38,466 bases of DNA from a virus. Below the pieces are notes generated by a model. It saw only the letters and a program-made list of their open reading frames with translations. It was not told the origin of the DNA and searched no databases. The stretch lies in the IMG/VR virus record IMGVR_UViG_3300042477_000554, positions 1-38,466 of that record, one strand, 5' to 3'. Position numbers and translations under genes: made by a program. Positions 28,064 through 37,047 of the stretch are shown here, in pieces (position 1 is the first letter of the stretch; the number at the start of each line of letters is the position of its first letter).

Positions 28064-28768
28064 ATGGATAACAACACCATATTCCTAAAGGTTAAGCAAC
28101 GTCTTAACAAACTTGCCAGCAACGATTATGATAATATCGAATGCTGGCAAGTTGTTGAGGCTTTTAACAAAGGCCAAGTAGAGTGGTGTCGTAGAAACCT
28201 TCATGGTACTAACATTAAGCAAGAGGGAGACGAACAATCTAAAAGAAGGATTGATGATCTTCAGAGACTACTGAAGCCTCTTCCTTTAGTGATGACAGAT
28301 CGTCAACTCTTTTATGAATCTCCTGCTCTTCCCGGAGATTACATGGAGTGGAAAAGGATCTCAGCTCAAGCTGTAAATCCTTGCTGCGATAAGCCTCGCC
28401 GAATAATCATCTACCTCGCCGAAGAAGCAAACGTAGATGAGTTACTTCGAGATAAGAACAAGCAGCCTAGTTACGAATGGGGAGAGACTTTTTGTACACT
28501 CATTGATAACAAGATCCGCATCTATACTGATGGTAAATTTGCGGTAGCGAATACTGAGTTGTACTATTACCGTCAACCAGTGAGAATCCAGATGCTAAAT
28601 TGCGTGGATCCTTATACTCAACAGACAAGTACTGTAGATATTCCATGTGAGTTTAAAGACGACATGGTAGAGGTATTCATCGATGAAGCCGTTAAGATTA
28701 TCGCCGGAGATATCGAATCGTTGAACCAGATGCAAAGAGCATCTCAATCTGTAGAACAGAATAACTAA
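28064..28768 (+). CDS. head-tail connector or ring-protein candidate
   Basis: A 234-residue protein starting MDNNTIFLKVKQRLNKLASN. A helical N-terminal third (NIECWQVVEAFNKGQVEWCR), a beta middle (IIIYLAEEANVDELL, KIRIYTDGKFAVANTELYYY) and an acidic helical end (DDMVEVFIDEAVKIIAGDIE) resemble the first ring or adaptor protein between portal and tail in crAss-like phages. Overlaps the ferritin gene by one base (TAATG). Confidence 0.6.
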   Translation: MDNNTIFLKVKQRLNKLASNDYDNIECWQVVEAFNKGQVEWCRRNLHGTNIKQEGDEQSKRRIDDLQRLLKPLPLVMTDRQLFYESPALPGDYMEWKRISAQAVNPCCDKPRRIIIYLAEEANVDELLRDKNKQPSYEWGETFCTLIDNKIRIYTDGKFAVANTELYYYRQPVRIQMLNCVDPYTQQTSTVDIPCEFKDDMVEVFIDEAVKIIAGDIESLNQMQRASQSVEQNN

Positions 28769-29301
28769 TGGAAGCACTAAAGCGCCCTGTACGTAAATCT
28801 CGTAACCCGCTTTTAAGCGAGGCGAGTGAGAAACTTCTCAACTTTCGAATAGAGCAAGAGGAAGCTTCTGCTCGTTTATACTTGGCAATGTCTATGTGCC
28901 TGAATAATGAGGGTTATACCGGTGCTGCTAAGTTGTGGAAAAAATATTCTGACGAGGAAATGGCTCATGCTGACTGGGCCCGTAATTATCTTCTGGCTAT
29001 GGGTGTAACACCGGCAACCCCTATGTTACAGAAGCCGAAGACAGAATTTCCAGGATGCTTGGCTGAAATTATCAAAGACAGCTTTGAGCATGAGATCATT
29101 GTTACCAAGCAGATAAAAGCTTTGGCAGCTGACGCTTTCAAGCAAGCAGATCACATGTTGTATGAATTAGCTCTTTCTTACCTGAAAGAACAGGTAGAGG
29201 AGCATGACAAAACCCAAACTTGGCTCGATAAGCTTATGACTTTCGGATCTGATCCGTTGGCTTTACGCTTACTTGATAACGAGATGGGAGAAGGATTGTA
29301 A
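28768..29301 (+). CDS. ferritin with intact di-iron centre
   Basis: A 177-residue four-helix protein aligning along its length with bacterial non-haem ferritins. All ligands expected from E. coli FtnA are present by alignment: E31 (FtnA E17), Y38 (Y24), E63/E64 and H67 in DEEMAH (E49/E50, H53), E109 (E94) in EHEI, Q142 and E144/E145 in EQVEEHD. It should oxidise and store iron. It is translationally coupled to a connector-like gene (TAATG) inside the structural operon, which suggests late expression or a place in the virion. Confidence 0.9.
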   Translation: MEALKRPVRKSRNPLLSEASEKLLNFRIEQEEASARLYLAMSMCLNNEGYTGAAKLWKKYSDEEMAHADWARNYLLAMGVTPATPMLQKPKTEFPGCLAEIIKDSFEHEIIVTKQIKALAADAFKQADHMLYELALSYLKEQVEEHDKTQTWLDKLMTFGSDPLALRLLDNEMGEGL

Positions 29302-29317
29302 AAAAATCTGCAGGGTC

Positions 29318-29347
29318 TTGCACAAGTGACAAGATTTTGCTATATTA
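29318..29347 (+). promoter_or_regulatory. late promoter, copy 4
   Basis: TTG at 29318-29320, a 20-bp spacer ending ATTTTGC, then TATATTA at 29341-29347, 36 bp before the gene at 29384. Confidence 0.75.
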
Positions 29348-29383
29348 TAGTAGTTTGTTTGTAACCTTAAAACCTAATCACAC

Positions 29384-30715
29384 ATGGCGTATTTTAATCA
29401 TGCCTTTACCAAGCGCTTCTTAGGAACGCAGGTAACCGGAGCTGGGGCCGGTCAAAACCCAAACGTCAACATGACTAATGGTTTTATCACAGTAGCAGGG
29501 ATTCCATCTTCTGCACTTGGTAACACTGTTGGTGCGGCCAACACGATTTATGGACCAGGATCCTATGGATTCTTTGATCCTAAGACGTATCAGTCTGTTG
29601 ATTTGACCTTCGCGTCAAACAATGCTTGTTGCCCTCTTGTTCTTGCTTCAGGTTCCCTGTTGGCAAATGACAAGATCGGACCTTTCCACGGTGGCTACAA
29701 AGAGTCCAACAAGTCGAAAATCATCAACCCTAAGTACATCAGTAAGGCGTACGTAGTGGAAGAGTGTGCTCCTCAGCAGTCTGTGACTTCTATCGGAAAC
29801 ACTCCGTACACTCAAACTCTTTCTCCAGCAGATCCTCTTTGCTGCAAAGAGTTCCTTTGTGACGAGACTTACTACCTTCGCATTGACGTGAAGGGATCTC
29901 CAGCTCTGCGTTACCTGAATCACCAGGCTTACCAGACTGTGATGGCGTACACCGGATGCTGTACAGGTCCTACACCTACACCGGTTGATTCAACTTTAGT
30001 AATGATCCAGTGGGCTCAAGCTATCGTTGAAAACCAGTACTTGACTCCATTCTTGTTCCCAATCGTTTATGACGAAGCTGGAACAGCATGGTTCCCACCA
30101 AACAGTACTGTTGACCCACAAGGTAACGCTATTACACCTGCACAATGGTGGAGTGCATATGTGTCTCCAGGACACACTGCAAATGCATGTGCTGGTCTTC
30201 GTCTTTTCGGAGCTTACGTAGAAACAAAGTTTGGAAACTGCTCTTTCCAACTGACTGACTTCTTCGAAAAAGAGCCAGTGTTGATCTACGCATCTCTTGT
30301 AGATTACAACGGAGATCCTTGCGTGTTCGAAGGTCTTTGCGTATACCAAGAGTGTCGCGGTCTTCAGGGAATGGGCTTCGGAGAGCAAGTTGTTCGCGAC
30401 TTGATTCTTTCTGAGTCTTACCTGCAAAACTTCTTCGCGACTGATATTCGTATCCGTGAAATCACCCAAGGTGACCAGATCTTGAACTCTGTAAACCGTA
30501 ACGCGCTTTACACTCGTTACTTCATCCTTCACAATGTTCCTCGTTTGAACAACCCAACAGGTGTGTTCGATAACGACCAGTACATGTTGGAGATTATCTC
30601 AACCGGCCGTAACGCTGCTCTTGAGACATTCCTTACAACATGGCTCGGAAACTGTGCGAACTGTGTGACATTGGATGTGTATGATTGCACACCATGTAAC
30701 GTAGTTCCTATCTAA
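29384..30715 (+). CDS. abundant Cys-rich virion protein, unknown type
   Basis: A 443-residue beta-rich protein with many Cys pairs (NACCPLVL, DPLCCKEFLC, TGCCTG, GNCANC, DCTPCN). It has its own promoter and terminator, a capsid-like codon bias and the same CTAATCACAC leader as the major capsid gene, so it is probably the second most abundant virion protein. Tail tube, sheath-like or major head-decoration protein are all possible; no family was recognised. The pattern GDQILNSVNRNALYTRYFIL near residue 365 may mark a conserved core. Confidence 0.65.
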   Translation: MAYFNHAFTKRFLGTQVTGAGAGQNPNVNMTNGFITVAGIPSSALGNTVGAANTIYGPGSYGFFDPKTYQSVDLTFASNNACCPLVLASGSLLANDKIGPFHGGYKESNKSKIINPKYISKAYVVEECAPQQSVTSIGNTPYTQTLSPADPLCCKEFLCDETYYLRIDVKGSPALRYLNHQAYQTVMAYTGCCTGPTPTPVDSTLVMIQWAQAIVENQYLTPFLFPIVYDEAGTAWFPPNSTVDPQGNAITPAQWWSAYVSPGHTANACAGLRLFGAYVETKFGNCSFQLTDFFEKEPVLIYASLVDYNGDPCVFEGLCVYQECRGLQGMGFGEQVVRDLILSESYLQNFFATDIRIREITQGDQILNSVNRNALYTRYFILHNVPRLNNPTGVFDNDQYMLEIISTGRNAALETFLTTWLGNCANCVTLDVYDCTPCNVVPI

Positions 30716-30738
30716 GGAGCATCTTACCTCAAAAATAC

Positions 30739-30774
30739 GGGAGAGTGAGAGTTTATCTCTCCTCTCCCTTTTTT
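30739..30774 (+). terminator. strong intrinsic terminator
   Basis: GGGAGAGTGAGAG (30739-30751) / CTCTCCTCTCCC (30757-30768) with a 5-nt loop and one bulged base, followed by six T. Confidence 0.9.
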
Positions 30775-30801
30775 GTTTATTAACGTCTACAATAGATAAT
30801 A

Positions 30802-31353
30802 ATGGCACAACACTCCTTAAGTCTTGAAGCACCGGATACAATGAATAAGTGTATCCTCCGTATTGTAGACACAAGCGTTTACAACGGTCAGGTGCAAGTT
30901 GCGTGTCCTGTTCTTCAGGTCACTTTACCAGGCTTTAACCGACCCGTGACTTTTGATGAATCAATTATCCAACCGGGATTCATCGTAAATTTGACAGCAT
31001 GTGATCTAGAGATTCAGACTGCTCAGTGTGGTACTGTCTTCAGTGATCTTCCGGATGGAATATACATCATCAAATACAGTGTATCACCAAATGATCTCGT
31101 TTACGTAGAGTATAATCATCTTCGCATGACTAAGGCTATGTGGAGATATTACAATATTCTTTGTGATTTGGATGTAGCTGCATGCGATCCTCCAGCTGAG
31201 AAAAAAGAAAAGCTTAAGCAGCTGAACATGATTCGTATGTATCTTGATGCTGCAAAGGCGCAGGTTGAGTTTTGTCACCAGCCTCAAAAAGGTATGGAGC
31301 TCTTTAACTATGCAGTAAAGCTCCTTGATAAGATGACTTGTAAATCATGCTAG
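30802..31353 (+). CDS. unknown virion-region protein
   Basis: A 183-residue protein. An N-terminal beta sandwich-like part (NKCILRIVDTSVYNGQVQVA; ITCD-like cysteines) and a C-terminal helical part (EKLKQLNMIRMYLDAAKAQV) ending KMTCKSC. It follows the terminator of the preceding gene but has no clear late promoter of its own. It may be a tail or appendage adaptor. No family name was recognised. Confidence 0.6.
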   Translation: MAQHSLSLEAPDTMNKCILRIVDTSVYNGQVQVACPVLQVTLPGFNRPVTFDESIIQPGFIVNLTACDLEIQTAQCGTVFSDLPDGIYIIKYSVSPNDLVYVEYNHLRMTKAMWRYYNILCDLDVAACDPPAEKKEKLKQLNMIRMYLDAAKAQVEFCHQPQKGMELFNYAVKLLDKMTCKSC

Positions 31354-31371
31354 TAACCAACAAACCAACAT

Positions 31372-31587
31372 ATGACTTGTCCTAATTGTAATGCTACATT
31401 ATCTTGCGGGTGTCAATCTCGCAGAGCCTCAGATGGTAAAACCGTTTGCTCAAACTGTCTTGCTTCTTATGAGGCCAAGATTGGTAAAACTGCACCATCT
31501 ACTACGCCGGTTCAAGCTCCAAAACAACAGGTAGCTCCCAGCAATGTTTCCGTGAAATATATTCCACCTCATAATCGCTTACCTTAA
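31372..31587 (+). CDS. short zinc-ribbon protein
   Basis: A 71-residue protein. CPNC (3-6), a CGC (12-14) and CSNC (26-29) form a compact zinc ribbon, then a Pro/Gln-rich disordered tail (STTPVQAPKQQVAPSNVSVK). Leader TAACCAACAAACCAACAT is the fullest form of the shared start signal. Its stop overlaps the next start as TAATG. Confidence 0.65.
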   Translation: MTCPNCNATLSCGCQSRRASDGKTVCSNCLASYEAKIGKTAPSTTPVQAPKQQVAPSNVSVKYIPPHNRLP

Positions 31588-33569
31588 TGGCTATAGCTAA
31601 GACATATACCGTTGGTGATAATGGCGGAGTCAGAAGACTCGATGACTTTACTGGTCCTTGGGTAGATGTTCCTGTCACAAACTCACTACCTCTTTCCGGA
31701 GCACTATTCGACGTGGAAACGGATCCTAATGACGGAGACAAAGTTTTCGTTGTTGGAGATGGTTTTTTCCAGGCCGGCCTATACGGTATTTATGTCTCTA
31801 CCGATGGAGGTGCCTCATGGTACGTTCCCGGTGGAAACTATAGTTTAAACCAAAATGTAGGTGGCACTTATCGTTGGTGGGAAGTATTTGTACTCGACTC
31901 CAATAACATCTTCGTTGTAGGGGATAACGGATACCTTGCAGTAAGTACAGATGGAGGTTTAACCTTCAACTTATCTACTCAAGTTCCGCCTCTGCAGGAA
32001 TGCGCGGGATGTCCACCACAACTACCTCCGCTTTTCAGCGTGCATTTTATTACGCCACTTATAGGAGTAGTAGGTGCCAGAGAACATGTGTTGATCACAT
32101 ATGATGCCGGGGTGACTTGGACTGTGCTCAATGGAGGAAACTTCATAGTGGGTCCTAGCGGAAATGCTCAAGGGATGGTAGGTATTCATATATCTGCTGA
32201 TCAACAAACAATTGTTGCCTGCGGCCGAGGAAGAATGTTCCAGTCTACAGATGCTGGTAATACCTTCAATGAAGTATTTGATTGGGTACGCAACGGTAGA
32301 CATCTTACCTGGATTAATGATAACGAGTTGTGGGGATTTGGTGCCAGCGACATGATAATTAAAAGTGTCGATGGAGGAGCCAATTGGACCGTTCTTTCAC
32401 CCTTTTTAGTAGGGGGACCTAATCACTTTGGTGGTCACTTCTACCAGAATCAGAACGGTTTCTTCTCTACCAATGCTAACGTTCTTTCTACCAACAATGG
32501 TGCAGCTTCTGGAACATTTTCGGAAACTTCTCCTTATGGTATAAACGCTATATGGACTTGGTTCAGAGCTCCTATTTGCTATGTCTTAACAGACTGTTCT
32601 GGAGCGCTTGCTCCCCTTCTTTTGGATTGGGAACTTCTAGATCCTTTTGTAGGACAAGTTGTGCAGATTCCAGCTCTTTATGGTAATACATGTTGGACGG
32701 TAACTCTGGCCCCAGATTGCCAAGGAGCAACTGTTATTGACTCTGATGCGCAGATTATTGGTTTTGCGGATTGCCTATCTTGCAATCCTCCTCAATGCTA
32801 CAGCGTCGTTGAGTGTACAGGAGTAATTCCGCCATTCAACAGTAATGATCCTAGTCTTGCCGGTTTTGCCGGTGAGGTAGTTGAAATCTGTATTACTACC
32901 CAAGGTGTCACAAATTGCTATTGTTTCACCATTACAGCCATAGGTCCTTGCTTGGATGGTGTTCTTTTACCATCCGGATGGGAGATCCAAAACTGTGTTG
33001 AAGATTGTAACGCATGTCTTCCTCCGCCTCCTCCGCCTTTTGAGCTACATCCTAGAAGGATAAAACCGGGTTACTATACTCCAGGCTGTCCTCCAGAATA
33101 CACAGAAAAGATCAGCTGTAAATTTGCTGAACAGATGTATGACGAGATGGTGGCCAAGAGGTATGGAATAACCATTTGCTGCGATCATGATCCTGATACC
33201 TGGATAATCAAGAAGCAGATTCTTGACCTGAAAGCTATCTATGATCCAGACTTGTGTAAGTGTTTCTTACAACAATGTTGTCCTCCTACTTGTGTTGAAG
33301 CAACAATCCAAGTATTCAATCCTGTTACCTGTACAGCGCCTAATGCTGTATCAGCAAGTTTACTCCCGGTATGTACCTGCTATCAGATTACAGCGCCTGA
33401 AGGTAATCCTTGCCGAGTTCGATACGTGGATTGCAATGGTGTGAACTCTTCAGTTACTATTCCTTCTGGAGCTACTGTAGCAGTTTGCTCTCAGATTTAT
33501 CCTTACTCTATCCAGTGCACTCCTATTATAGTGCAAGGTGCTGAGTGTGTAAATGGAGCATGTCCATAA
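31587..33569 (+). CDS. BNR/Asp-box beta-propeller appendage protein
   Basis: A 660-residue protein. Residues 1-340 hold repeated Asp-box units S-x-D-x-G-x-x-W/F: STDGGASW, STDGGLTF, TYDAGVTW, STDAGNTF, SVDGGANW, the signature of sialidase- and YCF48-like propellers. From about 345 the protein is Cys-rich and beta (CYVLTDCSGALAPLL, CYSVVECTGVIPP, repeated C-T-V units), ending in a further Cys-rich module (FLQQCCPPTC). Probably binds or cleaves host surface glycan. No catalytic Arg triad could be assigned by eye. Coupled to the upstream zinc-ribbon gene. Confidence 0.75.
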   Translation: MAIAKTYTVGDNGGVRRLDDFTGPWVDVPVTNSLPLSGALFDVETDPNDGDKVFVVGDGFFQAGLYGIYVSTDGGASWYVPGGNYSLNQNVGGTYRWWEVFVLDSNNIFVVGDNGYLAVSTDGGLTFNLSTQVPPLQECAGCPPQLPPLFSVHFITPLIGVVGAREHVLITYDAGVTWTVLNGGNFIVGPSGNAQGMVGIHISADQQTIVACGRGRMFQSTDAGNTFNEVFDWVRNGRHLTWINDNELWGFGASDMIIKSVDGGANWTVLSPFLVGGPNHFGGHFYQNQNGFFSTNANVLSTNNGAASGTFSETSPYGINAIWTWFRAPICYVLTDCSGALAPLLLDWELLDPFVGQVVQIPALYGNTCWTVTLAPDCQGATVIDSDAQIIGFADCLSCNPPQCYSVVECTGVIPPFNSNDPSLAGFAGEVVEICITTQGVTNCYCFTITAIGPCLDGVLLPSGWEIQNCVEDCNACLPPPPPPFELHPRRIKPGYYTPGCPPEYTEKISCKFAEQMYDEMVAKRYGITICCDHDPDTWIIKKQILDLKAIYDPDLCKCFLQQCCPPTCVEATIQVFNPVTCTAPNAVSASLLPVCTCYQITAPEGNPCRVRYVDCNGVNSSVTIPSGATVAVCSQIYPYSIQCTPIIVQGAECVNGACP

Positions 33570-33574
33570 GATAT

Positions 33575-33604
33575 TTGGACATCTCCTGAAAATTGTGTAT
33601 ATTA
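33575..33604 (+). promoter_or_regulatory. late promoter, copy 5
   Basis: TTG at 33575-33577, a 20-bp spacer ending AATTGTG, then TATATTA at 33598-33604. The ATG at 33623 follows 18 bp later. Confidence 0.75.
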
Positions 33605-33622
33605 AACAAGAACGCGACTACA

Positions 33623-35167
33623 ATGAAGCCAATAAACGCCGACGACCCAACATGTAATCCGATCAGCTCCAACTGCGTGATCTGGCAAGGTCCTGATATT
33701 CCGTGTATCAAACTTTGTAAAGGTGACACTGTTAGCGTAGTTGTTTACAAGCTGGCCACAGAATTATGCAAGCTTCTCGAGCAGACTAATGTCTCAGCTT
33801 ATGATTTATCTTGCCTTCAACTTGTTGGTTGTACACCGGCTACTTTTCAAGAGCTCATCCAACTTCTTATAAGCAGGATATGTGAGCTTGAGAATTGTGT
33901 GTTTGAACCTTGTGCACCAGGTTGCCAAGGAAGAGTATGTCGAGTTACTAGCGGAGGAGGATCCGGATCGGCCGGATGTCCTGACTGTGTAGTAAACGTA
34001 TGTTCTCACTTCTACTACACCAACCAGGCTGGAGATACTGTTACTACAATGCAGTTAACAGACTATGTTCAAGCTATTGGTAATCGTGTATGTCAGCTTA
34101 TTGATCAGATAGCTACTATTAATGCTATCTTACAGAATCATGAGCAGCGTATCACCACCTTAGAAAATACTCCTCCTCCAACATTCACTTTACCTCAAGT
34201 AACTCCTGTTTGTGTACTTCCTAGTGCACCTACAGATATGAACATTGTCTTGGCCGCTTTAGAGCAACAGTTTTGTGCTTTAATCGGAGCAACAGGAGGA
34301 CCTAACGATATTTATGCTGCAATTCTTGCTCAATGTGCAGGATTAACTGGATCTCCTCAATTAGGTGGATCAGGTTCTATGGGTAGCCTACCAGGTTGGA
34401 ACAATACTGTTCAGAACTTGGCTAATGCCATAAACAACATATGGCTTACTATTTGTGACTTGAGAGCTGCGGTTACTAATATTCAGACTAACTGCTGTCC
34501 ATCCGGATGTAGCGGTATCAGTTTATCTATGACTGCCCAGCTTAACGGAGACACATTGACTGTATGGTTCAGCGGAACTATTCCTGTAGGATTCTCTCAA
34601 TGTCCTCCTTCAGGTCTTACTAATTTTACAATCTCAGATCAGAGTGGTAATAGCATCATTGTTACCGGAGATATTGTAACAGCGCTTAACTCTTTGCCTG
34701 GTATCTCTTGGAATCTTTCAGCTTCTCCTCTGAATCTTTCAGATAATCTTACTGTAACAGCTACACCTTGCTTGACAGATGGTATTTCTACTTGCCAGTA
34801 CACATACACAGAGGTTCTTGCTAATCAAACAGCATGTCCTGTTATGACGTACAATGCGACAGATACTCAGATCGCGTATAGCGGAGCCATCCTTGCTGCA
34901 GGTACAGGTGTTACATATACTGTAGAAGTATGGGATGCTTTAGGGTTAACTTTAATCCAGAGCCAATCTACACTTGTTACAGTACCACCAGTGTTCAACT
35001 TGCTTGGAACTTTCACCGGATTAAATCCGAGCACTTCTTACAAGGTAAGAGTGGTGATTACTCCTTCTGCAGGAACACCTACTTCATGCCCATTTGCTAC
35101 GGTTACCACCTTAGCACCGGCATGTCCTCCTCCAACTAATGTTGTACCTTCAATCGTAATATCATAA
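33623..35167 (+). CDS. large Cys-rich fibronectin-III appendage protein
   Basis: A 514-residue protein. The N-terminus (SSNCVIWQGPDIPCIKLCKG, then DTVSVVVYKLATELC) is a Cys-rich anchor also found in shorter form in the next protein. A coiled-coil stretch (about 160-180: QLIDQIATINAILQNHEQRI) and beta domains follow, and the end (TGLNPSTSYKVRVVITPSAG) is a fibronectin-III domain. I reject the TTG at 33593 because it lies in the promoter. Likely a tail or head appendage. Stop overlaps the next start as TAATG. Confidence 0.7.
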   Translation: MKPINADDPTCNPISSNCVIWQGPDIPCIKLCKGDTVSVVVYKLATELCKLLEQTNVSAYDLSCLQLVGCTPATFQELIQLLISRICELENCVFEPCAPGCQGRVCRVTSGGGSGSAGCPDCVVNVCSHFYYTNQAGDTVTTMQLTDYVQAIGNRVCQLIDQIATINAILQNHEQRITTLENTPPPTFTLPQVTPVCVLPSAPTDMNIVLAALEQQFCALIGATGGPNDIYAAILAQCAGLTGSPQLGGSGSMGSLPGWNNTVQNLANAINNIWLTICDLRAAVTNIQTNCCPSGCSGISLSMTAQLNGDTLTVWFSGTIPVGFSQCPPSGLTNFTISDQSGNSIIVTGDIVTALNSLPGISWNLSASPLNLSDNLTVTATPCLTDGISTCQYTYTEVLANQTACPVMTYNATDTQIAYSGAILAAGTGVTYTVEVWDALGLTLIQSQSTLVTVPPVFNLLGTFTGLNPSTSYKVRVVITPSAGTPTSCPFATVTTLAPACPPPTNVVPSIVIS

Positions 35168-35712
35168 TGAGCGAGTGCAAAACATGCGGATGTAAGAGTA
35201 AACCTTGTGGTTGTGAAGATCATGCTTTGACCACAAATACTCCTTGTGCCCAGGATACTCCAGAGTGTCCTAATCCAGATCCTTGTCCAGAAACATTTTC
35301 GGACTGCTGTATCGTGCATGCAAACGATACCATCTTGGATCTCGATATAAAGCAAGGAGATCGTCTCTGTGATATTTTGCAGAAGTTCACACTACTTTTT
35401 ACCAATCCTGGATGCATTTTACCGGGATCACCTTGCATGTCTGTTTTGGGTCTAATCTCAACACTGATTACCTCAACAACAGTGAAGCTTAAGTGGGCAC
35501 CATCTTCTACCGCGATATCTTATATCGTAGAGTATAAGCCGGCAACTTCTATGTCTTGGACACTGAATCCACCTGTAGCTCCCTCTACTAATCCGGTAGA
35601 TACTATCGGAGGATTAACCCCGAATACAGAGTATGATATCCGTGTTGCTTCAATCTGCAACGCAGGAACATGTTACTCTGTAACTATTCGAGTAAAGACT
35701 AAAAACGTATAA
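35167..35712 (+). CDS. Cys-rich anchor with fibronectin-III domain
   Basis: A 181-residue protein. N-terminus CKTCGCKSKPCGCEDHALTT has many cysteines in CxC and CxxC steps. Residues 35-80 (FSDCCIVHANDTILDLDIKQ, then GDRLCDILQKF) resemble the anchor of the 33623 product. The C-terminal 90 residues are fibronectin-III (VKLKWAPSSTAISYIVEYKP, LTPNTEYDIRVASI). Probably a small appendage subunit sharing its anchoring domain with the larger one upstream. Confidence 0.7.
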   Translation: MSECKTCGCKSKPCGCEDHALTTNTPCAQDTPECPNPDPCPETFSDCCIVHANDTILDLDIKQGDRLCDILQKFTLLFTNPGCILPGSPCMSVLGLISTLITSTTVKLKWAPSSTAISYIVEYKPATSMSWTLNPPVAPSTNPVDTIGGLTPNTEYDIRVASICNAGTCYSVTIRVKTKNV

Positions 35713-35722
35713 ACCAATAAAG

Positions 35723-36943
35723 ATGGCACCAGTACCTGCAGTTATCCAAGTCAATTTCACCAGTAACTATCCTATCGGATGTCACCGTGTATATTACCGC
35801 GTCCAAGGATCCGGTTTACCATATGCACAGGTTACGGTGAATTGCGCACCTTTTGTACCACCAGGATCTCAAGCTTGCGTGGCAAACATTCCTATTACGG
35901 TAGACAACGAAAGTTGTGATCCTGTTACATATGAAGGATATGTTCAACCATGCTGCGAAGCAGATGGTTCTCCTAATAATCAGGTACCATTTACTGTGAC
36001 CTTCACGCCTAACCCTGTTTGTCAACCGGTTCAGCTGGTTTGTAACAATGTGGGTATCCAGTCAGTGAGTCTGATTGCTCCTAACTTTGGAGGATCCGGA
36101 TATGATCCAATAAATCCCCCTGCAGTTAATCTTGTTGGTGGCGGCGGATCAGGAGCTATAATCAACGCTGTTGTGGGTAATACAGGAGCCGATGGATTCT
36201 CTGTTACCAACGGCGGAGGCGGTTATACCGACGGATCTTACACAGCTTTACCTACAAGTAACTTGACCGGTGTGGGAGTAGGTCTTCTAGTAAATCTTGT
36301 TATCGCAGGAGGAGTTATCATCAGTGCAACATTATCTGCACCTACCTCGGCCGGTTCCGGATATGTTATTGGTGATACTTTCACTGTAACAGATCCTTCT
36401 ATTGGAGGCGGAGCAGGACTGATTCTGACAGTTGGTTCAGTAAATACCGGAAAAGTTATCTACTTCACAGTAGTTAACCCAGGTTTTGGATACTCCGGAA
36501 CACCTACTGTAAATGTGGATCCTTCTCCTGGAGTAGGATTCCCTCCAGTGAACGCTAACGCTCAAGCTCTGCTTGCAGTATGCCCAGAGTTTAACGGAGG
36601 AAATAACTGCGATGGCACACCTAAAGGAATCATTCCTCCACAGTTTGCTGGAACAACTTTTGAACTTTGTTACATAGGAGGAGTTGCTGGTATCCCGGCC
36701 ATTCCTGATGAATATAGCGTTGGCCCAGGTGTAGAATGCTGCTATGATTGCAGAACACATACTATCGGGTTCAAAAATTCTCAAGGTACCTTGACTTATA
36801 CAGATTGCAACACTATGCAAACTACCACTGTAAACTTCAACAGTATCAGTGATCCGCACGTAATCTGTGCGGTTGTAGGATCCATCGCAATAAGAAATGC
36901 TGATATGCCAAGCATAACTGTAACAGTTGGTGCTGACTGCTAA
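35723..36943 (+). CDS. Gly-rich beta-repeat virion appendage protein
   Basis: A 406-residue protein. N-terminal fibronectin-like strand pattern (NYPIGCHRVYYRVQGSGLPY), then Cys-rich units and, from about residue 110 to 275, repeated GGxGY / GxGxG beta turns (PNFGGSGYDPINPP, NGGGGYTDGSYTAL, AGSGYVIGDTFTV, PGFGYSGTPTV), a pattern common in phage tail or head fibres. The C-terminal part is Cys-rich beta (GVECCYDCRTHTIGF). A surface-exposed fibre is the best guess. A weak terminator-like hairpin follows. Confidence 0.65.
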   Translation: MAPVPAVIQVNFTSNYPIGCHRVYYRVQGSGLPYAQVTVNCAPFVPPGSQACVANIPITVDNESCDPVTYEGYVQPCCEADGSPNNQVPFTVTFTPNPVCQPVQLVCNNVGIQSVSLIAPNFGGSGYDPINPPAVNLVGGGGSGAIINAVVGNTGADGFSVTNGGGGYTDGSYTALPTSNLTGVGVGLLVNLVIAGGVIISATLSAPTSAGSGYVIGDTFTVTDPSIGGGAGLILTVGSVNTGKVIYFTVVNPGFGYSGTPTVNVDPSPGVGFPPVNANAQALLAVCPEFNGGNNCDGTPKGIIPPQFAGTTFELCYIGGVAGIPAIPDEYSVGPGVECCYDCRTHTIGFKNSQGTLTYTDCNTMQTTTVNFNSISDPHVICAVVGSIAIRNADMPSITVTVGADC

Positions 36944-36948
36944 AGATT

Positions 36949-37011
36949 GTCATAGTTTAGTTGGTTTACTGTGACTGACAAGCAAGGGCCTCGGGGAAAC
37001 TCGGGGCTCTT
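36949..37011 (+). terminator. paired hairpins closing the appendage operon
   Basis: GTCATAG / CTGTGAC (36949-36975) followed by AAGGGCCTCG (36984-36993) / CGGGGCTCTT (37002-37011). The second has ten pairs but only TGTGC afterwards, not a T-run, so termination may be weak or Rho-assisted. Confidence 0.5.
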
Positions 37012-37047
37012 GTGCATTATCTTGGTCACTAAACCTAGAATGTTTAT

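Noticed and set aside
33593-33622. TTG start upstream of the 33623 gene
   Set aside because: It lies in the -7 element of a late promoter, so transcripts would begin after it.
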